Assembly (NCBI RefSeq): GCF_000327385.1
Contig: NW_008709715.1
Coordinates: 5,639,180-5,703,179, forward strand
Source: Lottia gigantea
Taxonomy: Eukaryota; Mollusca; Gastropoda; Lottiidae
Direction: 5' to 3'
Length of the DNA: 64,000 bases
Made by a program: the position numbers and the translations under genes. The notes under the pieces were generated by a model, which worked only from the letters and a program-made list of their open reading frames with translations, was not told where the DNA came from and searched no databases. Shown here one piece after another: positions 45,601-51,712 of this stretch. Each line of letters opens with the position of its first letter. Positions within the stretch are counted from its first letter, which is position 1.

Positions 45601-48178
45601 CAAGTCAATTGGTAACAGTAATTTAGTCACAAGTCAAATTGGTAACAGCAATTTAGTCAAAAGTCAAATTGGTAACAGTAATATGGTCACAAGTCAAATT
45701 GGTAACAGTTATTTAGTCAAAAGTCAAATTGGTCACAGTAATGTGGTCAAAAGTCAAATTGGTAACAGTAATTTAGTCAAAAGTCAAATTGATAACAGTA
45801 ATTTAGTCAAAAGTCAAATTGGTCACAGTAATTTAGTCAAAAGTCAAATTGGTCACAGTCATGTGGTCACAAGGGTAGGGTTTATATTTACTTGATCTAC
45901 CATATTTCGTGTAACTGATCGAAATGAATTTTTATTTTGAAGCTAAAAAAAAGCTCAACATGAATATAGAGACAGGTTGATTTAAAGTTGCTATGACAAC
46001 ATATCTGTCTTCTCGATTACAAAATGCATCATTTTTTTTTTAAATTCATTATCTTGTATTTATCTACTTAATTTAATATTGGAATAAATAATATAATTTG
46101 AATAATATCTCAGTCCCCGATAACCCCCTTTTTTAAAATAAATTCTAGAACCATTTTAGATATAAGTTTGATGAATTTGAATTCAAAGACACAACTTTAG
46201 GTGAAAGACCTATCTTGAATTTTACCAGTTTTCTGGAAGGAATTAACATTGTATTGGTCTTACTTGAATGTGTTCACCATCTTGACTGTCTTCACTCCCT
46301 TCATCCAGGTACCTTTAGCATCCATGATCCTGATTATTCTATATGTACTTAGTATAACGGAATATATTCAAACTCTCCAAGTTCAAATTTATTGATCAGT
46401 AGTGTCTATTGTATTAAATTATATGATTTTTTTTTTGTCTACTTGGTAATTTGAGATGTGAAATAATGAGAAATGTTTTTGTAGGGGTTGACAGAAGTCT
46501 AGCCAAGATAAATTGTTATTAGATTCATCTTAAAAGCCATATATTCTTTTCGTATTACTTTGTCTGTGTAACACTTGTATCGAGGAAATATTCAATTTCG
46601 TAAATTTTGTAAGGTATTGTCAAAAATCGATATTATTCAATTCTGAGTACACCAAATTAAAATTTGACTCGCCCAGTTTGAATAATAACTGTAACCAATA
46701 CACCGTTTTTTGTCTTTAATCTATTCTTATCAGATAAATCATTGAAGTATGTCGATAAGAATTAATAAACATCATGTTATTTCTGATCGCTATAATTTTT
46801 CAGCATAAAAATATCATCTTTATAATCAGGTTGTACAATATCATGTTTCTATACCTATACCCTAAGGTCGACATGGTAGAGTTTTATCAACAAAATTAAA
46901 TGCATTTTTATCTGTCATTTTAAACCATGTGTAAGAGTATAGCATATGTCTTATATTGTGGTGGAATATCTTAAGTAAATATCAAATTTTCGACACCAAA
47001 CAGATTCTCTTTATAAATGTATGAAATTGTCTGTATTAAAGTGTAACATTGTCTTTATAATAGTGTAACATCGTCTTTATAATAGTATAACATTGTCTTT
47101 ATAATAGTATAACATTGTCTTTATAATAGTATAACATTGTCTTTATAATAGTATAACATTGTCTTTATAATAGATTGTCTTTATAATAGTATAACATTGT
47201 CTTTATAAAAGTAAAACATGGTCTTTGAGGAGGTCTTTAATATTTTTATAATCAGCGATGTAGCCGTTGCATCGTTGCGTTTATTATAATGACATAAATA
47301 CGTATACTTACGTAACAGAAGAACGTCTTCTAAGGCCCGGGTTATCGAGAGGCCGCATACTGGTTCTTCGATTCAGGTCGGGTTTTGGCGCTTTGGTTCG
47401 CATCCTGGGCGAGGCAGCAAAACGACCCCTTTCATCTGATGTAAAATAAAAATAATATAACTGTACATAATGCACGAAAATATGCATATCTAACCAGCTC
47501 GTTTCCGGTGTACTTGTATCAATTATGTTAATATCCTCAGATAATATTATTGTAATTCTATGAATTAGAAGAAGGAACTTGTAGAAGGTTTAGGTTGAAC
47601 ATTCACCGAATGGACCAGGACAAGGAAGCATGCCAAGGGAGATTACTCTCGGTAAACTGTCAATCAAAATTTTAAATGAGTTGAATCGTTGATTACAAAT
47701 AATGAATTATCAATTGATTAATCCCTTCTTGAAAACAAACCATTGTTTCTATTTGAACAAAATCTGACTCTTGATAGGACTTTTGCTGATAAAACAGGGA
47801 GTCTACAAACTTTATTCAAATTTGATTTCCATAAGATAACAGCAATAAGGCCTACTGAATCATGGCGAGTGTCTCGGTTAGGCATTGTATATTGTCTCTT
47901 TCAATTTCAGACACTCTGTGACAGATTTCGTGCTATTGGTTTCTGTTTAAAAAGTCCACCTGGCTAATTTTGATGGCATTGGTAATTTCAATAGTGAATA
48001 CACTTCATATTTGACATTTACCTTTGAGCCAAATCATTTCCATTTCCTTTAAAAGGATAATTTCCTTTCTATACTATTGACAAAGGCCATAATTCAGGAC
48101 ACATTGAGATATTTTATACCTTAATGTACACATTTTTGGATAATTGGGAATCAGAATGTTTTACTTACCTCTACTCAT
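6282..48178 (-). CDS. ADGB: Androglobin (whole gene, 42 common exons plus alternative first exons)
   Basis: Chimeric calpain-like/globin protein of ciliated and spermatogenic cells in animals. Common exons, high to low: 30422-30320, 28142-28092, 27861-27763, 27481-27404, 27161-26946, 26695-26556, 26249-26160, 25910-25752, 25303-25168, 24829-24724, 24252-24178, 23095-22986, 22645-22468, 21766-21673, 21427-21256, 20968-20879, 20641-20479, 20331-20145, 19911-19848, 19180-18962, 17738-17702, 17531-17355, 17011-16855, 16528-16414, 16094-15927, 15718-15577, 15232-15182, 14654-14637, 14388-14352, 14081-13987, 13744-13651, 13159-13025, 12604-12451, 12077-11890, 11570-11326, 10969-10776, 10619-10508, 9672-9476, 8967-8872, 8555-8311, 7956-7773, 6479-6282. 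All splice phases agree. The 5,569 nt give 1,855 residues after the first-exon N-terminus, for totals of about 1,876-1,966. Human androglobin is about 1,667, and the difference is mostly two inserted exons and longer linkers. Blocks such as SWKPWEHIYSLCK, GLSHIYPHP, ADEIRAMKKAWE and EIRDYYIPN match the family closely. The first exon is ambiguous (see the separate entries). Confidence 0.95.
6690..6945. repeat. Imperfect minisatellite in the last ADGB intron
   Basis: Degenerate tandem copies built from CAGTGACTCACAGACTTAA and AACAGAAATATCAGTGA modules, with a higher-order period of roughly 50 bp. Lies in the intron between exons 7773-7956 and 6282-6479. Confidence 0.75.
7623..7748. mobile_element. 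126-bp MITE with TACCGTATA ends
   Basis: Begins TACCGTATATTTGTGTATAT and ends in the inverted counterpart (TATTCACAATTATACGGTA). Related fragments sit in other ADGB introns at about 14,553-14,612 and 22,862-22,915, including the shared ATTCACAATTATAC core. Non-coding DNA-transposon remnant of unassigned superfamily. Confidence 0.7.
8996..9136. mobile_element. piggyBac-like MITE, copy 1
   Basis: Imperfect ends TTAACTCTTGCCATTGA and TCAATGTAAAGGGTTAA are inverted repeats that include TTAA. The interior (TAACGTTTTAT, GATGTCACATGATGTCA) aligns, inverted, with the copy at 21.9-22.1 kb. TTAA plus CCC/GGG ends are the piggyBac hallmark; non-coding. Confidence 0.65.
13025..16094 (-). CDS. ADGB: Androglobin circularly permuted globin domain with IQ-like insert (exons 26-33)
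   Basis: The globin is permuted: later helices come first, then an IQ-like motif, then helices A-B. Exon 16094-15927 carries helix E (CRFRDTAYQVINNLGKCVQ) and the F-helix motif FVQSHCPYQ. The His aligns with proximal F8 and should ligate haem iron. Residues aligning with distal E7 read Thr, where vertebrate androglobin is known for Gln. Exon 15718-15577 gives helices G-H. Three tiny exons (51, 18 and 37 nt) encode a Gly/Lys/Pro-rich linker. Exon 14081-13987 holds the IQ-like TVKMQKVWRAHWVRKL, a candidate calmodulin site. Exons 13744-13651 and 13159-13025 encode helices A-B (EQLQKSWSVIEQNMEE, FRELFKRDSDLMKKY). Cytosolic, possibly a redox- or gas-binding module. Confidence 0.9.
16140..16347 (-). 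mobile_element. tRNA-derived SINE, copy 2
   Basis: The minus-strand tRNA-like head starts near 16,347 (GGGAGCCACGATGGCTTAGT), followed by a degenerate B box (AGAGTTCAATC). The body includes AAATTAGCCTACTCTTG. Lies in the ADGB intron between exons 15927-16094 and 16414-16528. Confidence 0.7.
16414..24829 (-). CDS. ADGB: Androglobin middle region: disordered linkers and calpain-associated beta domains (exons 11-25)
   Basis: Exons 24829-24178 encode a Lys/Asp/Gly/Glu-rich low-complexity linker. Exons 23095-22468 carry the second half of the protease-like fold (ASYTSTPKYP, GLSHIYPHP, RSCPLEPPP, WKLIRPRKK). Calpains have LRNPWG there, and the Asn is missing. Exons 21766-20145 contain TSPFVNYKVSPVPIP, then a long Ser/Lys-rich segment and KIWVDYEQFCKCFK. 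Exon 19180-18962 is a Ser-rich insert. Exons 17738-16414 restore the fold with YYMFVDNLQP, AEPYSWKSL, SRHVLRFMM and NFVFGDEE, the beta-sandwich preceding the globin. The strange 37-nt exon 17738-17702 is needed to keep this frame. Confidence 0.88.
17812..18047. mobile_element. MITE with about 37-bp terminal inverted repeats
   Basis: The left end GGCCATACAAAATAAATAGT is the reverse complement of the right end ACTATTTATTTTGTATGGCC, and the arms continue through a CTGTTTTA(C/T)AGG block. About 236 bp, non-coding, in an ADGB intron. Superfamily not assigned. Confidence 0.8.
21896..22085. mobile_element. piggyBac-like MITE, copy 2
   Basis: Ends TTAACCCTTTAAACC and GGTTGAAAGGGTTAA flank a body homologous to the 9-kb copy (AACGTTATATACCCTGAACT, GACGTCACTTAGCAACGG). 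It carries an internal inverted repeat around CCGGTATACCGG. Confidence 0.7.
25168..30422 (-). CDS. ADGB: Androglobin N-terminal calpain-like region (exons 2-10)
   Basis: Common exon 2 begins AASIAASAGGQDP and reaches FTIWAEWNDADVNAEKW. Downstream blocks follow the family order: FFDDPEGKVEMPSSLKV, DLISSNEHLHDSE, SWKPWEHIYSLCK, GKYIVRLYWM, GCWRKIYVDDLLPFD, HELWPMLLTKALIKVAS, DFNVIQTLTGWIPETI. The W...VDD.LP, ELWP.LL.KA and LTG blocks are the calpain protease core signature. The stretch where calpains carry QGxxGDCW reads HDSELVRFI, with no Cys, so proteolytic activity is unlikely. The 28,092-28,142 exon is a Lys/Asp/Gly-rich linker. Exon 25752-25910 adds about 53 residues absent from vertebrate proteins as remembered. 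Confidence 0.93.
25480..25720. repeat. ATGAACC-type tandem repeat in an ADGB intron
   Basis: Many imperfect copies of (A)ATGAAATGGATGAACCATA, with a longer subunit repeated as AATTAATTGAAATGGATGAA. Overlapping minus-strand reading frames (His/Phe/Ile-rich) are translations of the repeat, not genes. Confidence 0.9.
28751..29301 (-). mobile_element. PIF/Harbinger DNA transposon, deleted copy with intact ends
   Basis: Terminal inverted repeats begin AGCTGCATTTCCTTTAGTAT on the left and end ATACTAAAGGAAACGCAGCT on the right. Both are flanked by a TAA, matching the TWA target duplication of PIF/Harbinger. Several subterminal GGAAACAC/GTGTTTCC repeats occur. The minus strand retains a fragment (about 28,979-29,233) with HRWWVHPILESRQEQGAFHN, the N-terminal signature of HARBI1-like transposases (RxWVRPWxxRRxExGxYN). 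At 551 bp the catalytic DDE region is absent, so it is non-autonomous. It sits in the first common ADGB intron. Confidence 0.85.
30423..33994. other. 5' ADGB intron, proximal part
   Basis: AT-rich intron from common exon 2 to candidate first exon G, containing a SINE (33,180-33,503). A CAG|GTAAGT donor consensus on the minus strand near 32,027-32,035 has no phase-2 ATG frame and could only be a non-coding exon. A 117-codon plus-strand frame (32,655-33,008) is hydrophobic, AT-driven and not supported. Confidence 0.45.
33180..33503 (-). mobile_element. tRNA-derived SINE, copy 3 (most complete)
   Basis: The minus strand begins GGGAGCCGCGGTTGCTCAGT (A-box-like, GGTTGCTCAGTGAGTTAACC) and continues to a B-box-like AGGGTTTAATTCCGG, spaced as in a tRNA. 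The body extends to about 33,180 with TAGCATTAGCCTGTTC. Homologous to copies at 3.9 and 16.3 kb. Confidence 0.78.
33995..34059 (-). CDS. ADGB: Androglobin candidate alternative first exon G
   Basis: The ATG at 34059 opens 21 codons plus two bases and ends at a GTAAGT donor. The peptide starts MSSRTSKRNVS and is Ser/Thr/Arg-rich like the longer alternative N-termini. The phase-2 end joins the common acceptor at 30422 (GA|G = Glu). A protein from this start would be 1,877 residues. It is short, so a chance frame match cannot be excluded. Confidence 0.5.
34732..35063 (-). CDS. ADGB: Androglobin alternative first exon F
   Basis: The ATG at 35063 opens 110 codons ending IFERE plus AG at a GTAAAG donor, in phase 2, so AG|G gives Arg on joining 30422. 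The N-terminus starts MKHDRGRRASLK and is rich in Arg, Ser, His and Pro, with no membrane segment or known domain. Two RRxS motifs (RRASL, RRGSI) fit basophilic-kinase sites. The total protein would be 1,966 residues. An open frame of this length with the correct donor phase makes it one of the best-supported of the array. Confidence 0.72.
35090..38870. other. Intronic/upstream spacer between ADGB first exons F and E
   Basis: AT-rich sequence with the foldback MITE at 36.5-36.8 kb. A promoter for first exon F should lie just above 35,063, but no TATA box or other diagnostic element was identifiable. Minus-strand donors seen here did not combine with a phase-2 ATG frame. Confidence 0.4.
36464..36768. 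mobile_element. Foldback MITE, about 305 bp
   Basis: Left end TTATTAAAGGGATTGTAAAG and right end CTTTGAAATCCCTTTATTAA are inverted repeats of about 30 bp. Inner blocks also pair (ACCATTCCAATTTTC with GAAAATTGGAATGGT; GACGTCACACTAATCGC with GCGATTAGTGACGT), so the element can fold over most of its length. Lies between first exons F and E of ADGB. Confidence 0.82.
38877..39082 (-). CDS. ADGB: Androglobin alternative first exon E
   Basis: Tandem ATGs at 39082 and 39079 open 68 codons, ending NIVYQ across a GTAAGG donor (CA|G, phase 2). The peptide begins MMDKGKQSKTRRDSK, with further RRKSQ and a SPSSPLSP stretch. It is basic and predicted disordered. The frame stays open some 80 nt upstream of the ATG, so an upstream spliced leader is possible. 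The total protein would be 1,924 residues. A different frame is also open just upstream (39,097-39,285; see findings). Confidence 0.72.
40660..41095. repeat. 38-bp minisatellite, about 11 copies
   Basis: Near-identical tandem units that start ACAATAGACCAAACTACATC and end GAGCCCGCAATACCGG. The only differences are a few base changes (ACCAAAC/ACCGAAC, TCTAGAGCTC) and one expanded copy. The high identity suggests recent expansion. Lies between first exons E and D of ADGB. Confidence 0.96.
41510..41523. promoter_or_regulatory. X-box-like RFX motif
   Basis: GTTGCCATGGAAAC fits the ciliary X-box consensus RYYNYYWWRRNRAC at every position. RFX and FOXJ1 factors drive ciliary genes, and androglobin is reported as a ciliated-cell gene. 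A match to this consensus is expected about once per 8 kb by chance on two strands, so function is only suggested. Confidence 0.3.
42055..42215 (-). CDS. ADGB: Androglobin alternative first exon D
   Basis: The ATG at 42215 (GACAATGGAT context) opens 53 codons. The peptide starts MDIIPRTGSSKRIRTYSRGS and ends RVGY plus AG at a GTAGGG donor, in phase 2 (AG|G = Arg). It is highly Ser/Arg/Gly-rich and probably disordered. The total protein would be 1,909 residues. No known domain. Confidence 0.7.
42611..42697. repeat. 44-bp tandem duplication
   Basis: Two adjacent, essentially identical copies of a unit starting TTGTTGTACAATATATGACC and ending GGGGTATATTT. Upstream flank of first exon D. Confidence 0.9.
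43910..44037 (-). CDS. ADGB: Androglobin alternative first exon C
   Basis: The ATG at 44037 sits in a strong initiation context (CACAAAATGGC) and opens 42 codons beginning MAAAAFKNLAMSKKLANAVS. It is followed by an Asn/Ser/Asp-rich stretch ending SATI plus AG at a GTTAGC donor, in phase 2. Unlike its siblings, its first half could form an amphipathic helix. The possible acceptors upstream (CCCCAAG, AAGGAG) are in phase 1. They do not fit the phase-2 siblings, which argues for a true first exon and not an internal one. The total protein would be 1,898 residues. Confidence 0.7.
44985..45870. repeat. Complex satellite: 280-bp duplication plus 30-bp repeats
   Basis: A block of about 280 bp beginning GTAAACGTTACGGATGTAGG occurs at 44,985 and again at about 45,266, each with internal GGTCACAAGG(C/T)AAATT modules. 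It is followed by about 12 tandem units of roughly 30 bp (AATTTAGTCAAAAGTCAAAT plus TGGTAACAGT). A 70-codon plus-strand frame at 45,683-45,895 is only repeat translation. Confidence 0.93.
45987..46000. promoter_or_regulatory. X-box-like RFX motif
   Basis: GTTGCTATGACAAC is a near-palindromic X-box matching RYYNYYWWRRNRAC fully. It lies about 2 kb upstream of first exon C and 0.26 kb downstream of candidate first exon B in the androglobin first-exon array. Regulatory role inferred from family knowledge only. Confidence 0.35.
46264..46325 (-). CDS. ADGB: Androglobin candidate alternative first exon B
   Basis: The ATG at 46325 opens 20 codons (starting MDAKGTWMKGVK, Lys-rich) ending at a GTAAGA donor in phase 2 (AA|G = Lys). 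It is short, so support is the phase match, the donor and the position within the array. The total protein would be 1,876 residues. Confidence 0.45.
47040..47215. repeat. 22-bp minisatellite
   Basis: About eight tandem copies of TAACATTGTCTTTATAATAG plus TA, with one shortened unit. It lies about 100 bp past the donor of exon A2 in the transcription direction. Confidence 0.93.
47312..48178 (-). CDS. ADGB: Androglobin alternative first exon pair A (two-part leader)
   Basis: Exon A1 (48178-48169) encodes ATG AGT AGA G before a GTAAGT donor. Exon A2 (47435-47312) follows a TTTTACATCAG acceptor and ends at GTAAGT. Joined, they read MSRDERGRFAAS and so on, 44 codons plus two bases (AC|G = Thr in the common exon). 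The peptide is Arg/Pro-rich with RRTS and RRRSS sites. A2 has no in-frame stop and both its splice sites are strong. The total protein would be 1,900 residues. This is the most distal start, about 18 kb from the common body. Confidence 0.68.
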
Positions 48179-50130
48179 ATTGAAAATGTGTGTATATTAA
48201 ATATCATCAAAAATATTAACCAGAATAAAGCAGGTATATTAATAATCCACACTGATAATTATTAGTTGTTAGAGGTACACTATAGTTACTAAACGACAGA
48301 TATATTTTTTATTCTTTTCATTCACTCGCACAATAGACAACTCTTACACGGCCATACCTTTCTTATTCATAGATATATATACAGTCAATAGGCAATATCG
48401 AGTGCGCTTAACCACGAATAACTGATTTTGAATATCAATTCTTTCAAATAAATCGTTTTAAAAATACACCGTATGAATTAACACTACTTGAAAAAAATCA
48501 AATGAAATCGTTGATAGATAGAAGCAGCCCAGAGTTCTCTAAATAACAGCATTTTACCCTAGTTGTACTTAAATAGTTTCTTTTCTAAGTCAGTAGGCCT
48601 ATATTAACTAAAATCAAATTTTGACAATCATTAGGCCTACAAATTTTAATGCAAATTGTTCAAGAACTTCGATACAATCGATATCAAACGGCAATATTGA
48701 TAAACCAAAAGTGTCAAGTTATTATCGCTTTTGTTTAATAATACGTAGTACATATGACGTAATACATGTCCACTTGAACAGTGCTTATAACCACCGCCTT
48801 TAAGCTTTTAAAAGGGAAATTCAAAGTTCTTTTTATGAATACTGGCTTGTAAGCTGAAGAAGCCAACAAAGTCTCCATCGAGTGTCTATGTAACATAGCC
48901 TTGTCAGTACGGGGCTTTTGGGAAAATTCTTTATGTATCATACCGGTACCTAGAAATATTTCGTCTATAGATACTTCCCGTAAAATCATGAAATATTCAT
49001 CCTATAGTTGAAGACGATCGTCTGTATGCATCAGTGTCAGATTCAGATTGGTAATTTGTGGAAATATTGTAGGAACAGGTTCATTAATAATATAATAGTC
49101 ATTAGAAGTGAGTCATTCTTTTTCTTCGTCTAATTAAATTTTTAAATATTGATGTTGTGTGTTGATGGGGTGTTGTAAATTATGATTTAATTTTATCATC
49201 AGAGCAGCTGGTTTAATATAGACGGTTACATTTCCAAAAGGTTTTAACTGACGCATGTGTTAGTTTCTAGCTCATTCTTAATGCTCGGCTTATAACATCA
49301 CTGAACTAAATATTGATATTAAGTCACGCCCTTGTAGGATCAAACTGATGTTCATAAGGCGCTAAACCAAATTACAAAGGTTTATCATATCATAGTTGAT
49401 GTCTGTGGAGGTCAGGCTTTCCCAAACTACCTTCACCTCATACAAAACGACGCGCATAACCTATGAGTTACCAAAATCAAATTATCTATCTAACAAAGAA
49501 ACGTAGTTTCGTATGGGCTTCTCTGTTGAATATACTTATATAGGCTAACCTAGTTTATGTGGGGTTTGGGAAAGGGATCCCGAAACGTATGTAATCTAAA
49601 TACGTTAGACATCAGTCTATTTGTTTACTATCTGACTACAATAGTAATTGTGTATCTTGTATACCTTAACAACCAACTGATTTAACATGTAGTATGTCGT
49701 AAATGAAATGAAATATACTACTATTAGGCTTTAAATGATAACGAATACTTGGGCAATGCATTTTACATTCTAGTTCACTGTTCTACGAATATGTGATCTC
49801 TTTCAATCAGGATTTCTCATGCGATGTTTACAGCAGGCTGAGAAGGTTGACATATAAAACGCCTAGTCAAATGGAATGAGGTGAAAATTCGCATAGAGTG
49901 TGAAATTAGGCTTTACGATCAAGCTATGTTGGATATCATTAGATACCAGTTTAGAGCCCTCTCCCATTGGATATTGAAAGCTACCTAGAGCTTAATCTTT
50001 CAAACATAGAAGTTGGCTAAGTTCGACATCGAAAGCTCAAACTTTCAAGGAATATTTCATTCAATGGCTATTAACATTCTGTAGTAACAATTCAAGATCA
50101 GGACAAAGACAAAACCGATATAACAGGCAT
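48179..50130. other. Intergenic: ADGB distal promoter side and profilin 3' flank
   Basis: No recognised gene. The distal ADGB promoter should lie just above 48,178. An 84-codon minus-strand frame (48,735-48,989) has no known domain and no strong phase-2 donor, so it is not called. Confidence 0.4.
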
Positions 50131-51712
50131 TTTGTTTATTATGAAGAATGCATTTGTTAAAATGTACAGAACAGAAAAAGAATGGGGACAGACATTGATT
50201 TATTTTGTTCTAAATTCAGAGAAAACTTCAGTGAAAGATAACATGGTAAAAGTGTTGTAAAAACAGCAATATATCAGTAATAATTTACTAATATCAACCG
50301 GGTCAACAGAAATTCTAAATCAAAACTATCCAACAAAATTTGAGCAAAGAAAAATTTGAACATAATCATTTCAATGTTATTTTCTCCAAGAGACGTAAGT
50401 TTTAATTTTTGAGCTTGATAGGGTTAACAACAGAAATGAACACTTGGTCACAGACACTGACAGTTGATGATTATTGAAATAATATAACAATAAAAGAGAA
50501 TAATAAATGAGAATGATCAAAATTACTGGCAATTACGACAAAAACTTTAACAAAACAGTCAAATTTTATTTCTAAATTTCTACGTTAACAAGGAATCCAT
50601 GATATCTACTCAGCAAGAAAACTCAACATTGTTTTTAAGCCATGAAAATTTCCATAATAAATTATTAAATAAATATAAATCTAATAAATGGGAACATTTT
50701 CATTACTTGGCTTTAGCACTAGTCATTTCAAAATATAACAAAACTTCTTCTAAGTCATTATAATAAGACAAAAAGAGGGCCATGCGTAGTCTAATTAGGT
50801 GTAGGTTAGAGTTTAGCAATTGATTAATACTACATTGTTGTAATCAGGTGGGAAATGATTCCAGTATTGTTACCAAAATAGGTAGGAATGATTTCGAGTT
50901 ATCTCCCTGCTTCAGGAATTCTCTCCCTTACATTTAAATAACTGATGCAGACATGATATGGAATAACTTGGGTCTAGGATAGGGTTAATCAGAGTTTACA
51001 AACTTTAATTCGGTTATGTACATTTTTAAGAAAGAAAAAACGATCAATCTAATTGATGTGAAAAAATTTTAAATAAAAATCTTCAGCAAACATCCCTACT
51101 TCCTGTAAAATATACATACTTTCTTATGAAAACAAATATACTTCATGGACAATAATTCTATTTTATTCCAAATACTTCTGATAGCTGCTCTTAGTACAAC
51201 GACTGAAAGCTTTACCAATTGAACTTTGAATAAATTACAATTATAGCATTCTTTCATTCAGTTGTCACTGTCTTATCTGAACACTTCATATAACAAAATA
51301 TGGTACATAAGGCCTGCTATATTAAAAGTTAAAAATCAGCTCCCCAAACATAATATATATTATACTGAAGCAGGTATTGGGTGAATCCAGAGCACTGTTT
51401 TTTCTTAAAATAAGAAATGACGGTAAAGAAAATGAATAGATTTACCTAGCAAATTTTGTTCTTTGTATAGTTAAGCCAAGACATAATAAATAATACAAAA
51501 TACATCTATATTGTCCAAAATTAGATTTCGATTTGATATTTATCAATTTCTCCAAATTTAAGCCAAGCTTACATGTTTATGATTATACAATAACGTAATT
51601 CAAGTGAAAAATGTTGAAATTGTAATGCTGAAGTTTGGAAACCATATAGATGTAATTTGTATGATGTCTGCGTCAATCATTTTTAATATAAAATTATAAG
51701 TAATGTTGAAAA
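50131..51712 (-). other. Probable profilin 3' UTR
   Basis: AT-rich non-coding stretch immediately after the profilin stop. Minus-strand AATAAA signals (TTTATT on plus) occur at 51,172-51,177, 50,199-50,204 and 50,135-50,140. Which is used cannot be told from sequence, so the 3' UTR is between about 0.55 and 1.6 kb. Confidence 0.4.

Noticed and set aside
45683-45895. 70-codon plus-strand frame with repeated VKSQIGNSN
   Set aside because: Translation of the 30-bp satellite.
48735-48989. 84-codon minus-strand frame as another androglobin first exon
   Set aside because: The only phase-2 donor (GACAT|GTATTA) is weak and the peptide lacks the Ser/Arg-rich character of the others; left unassigned.
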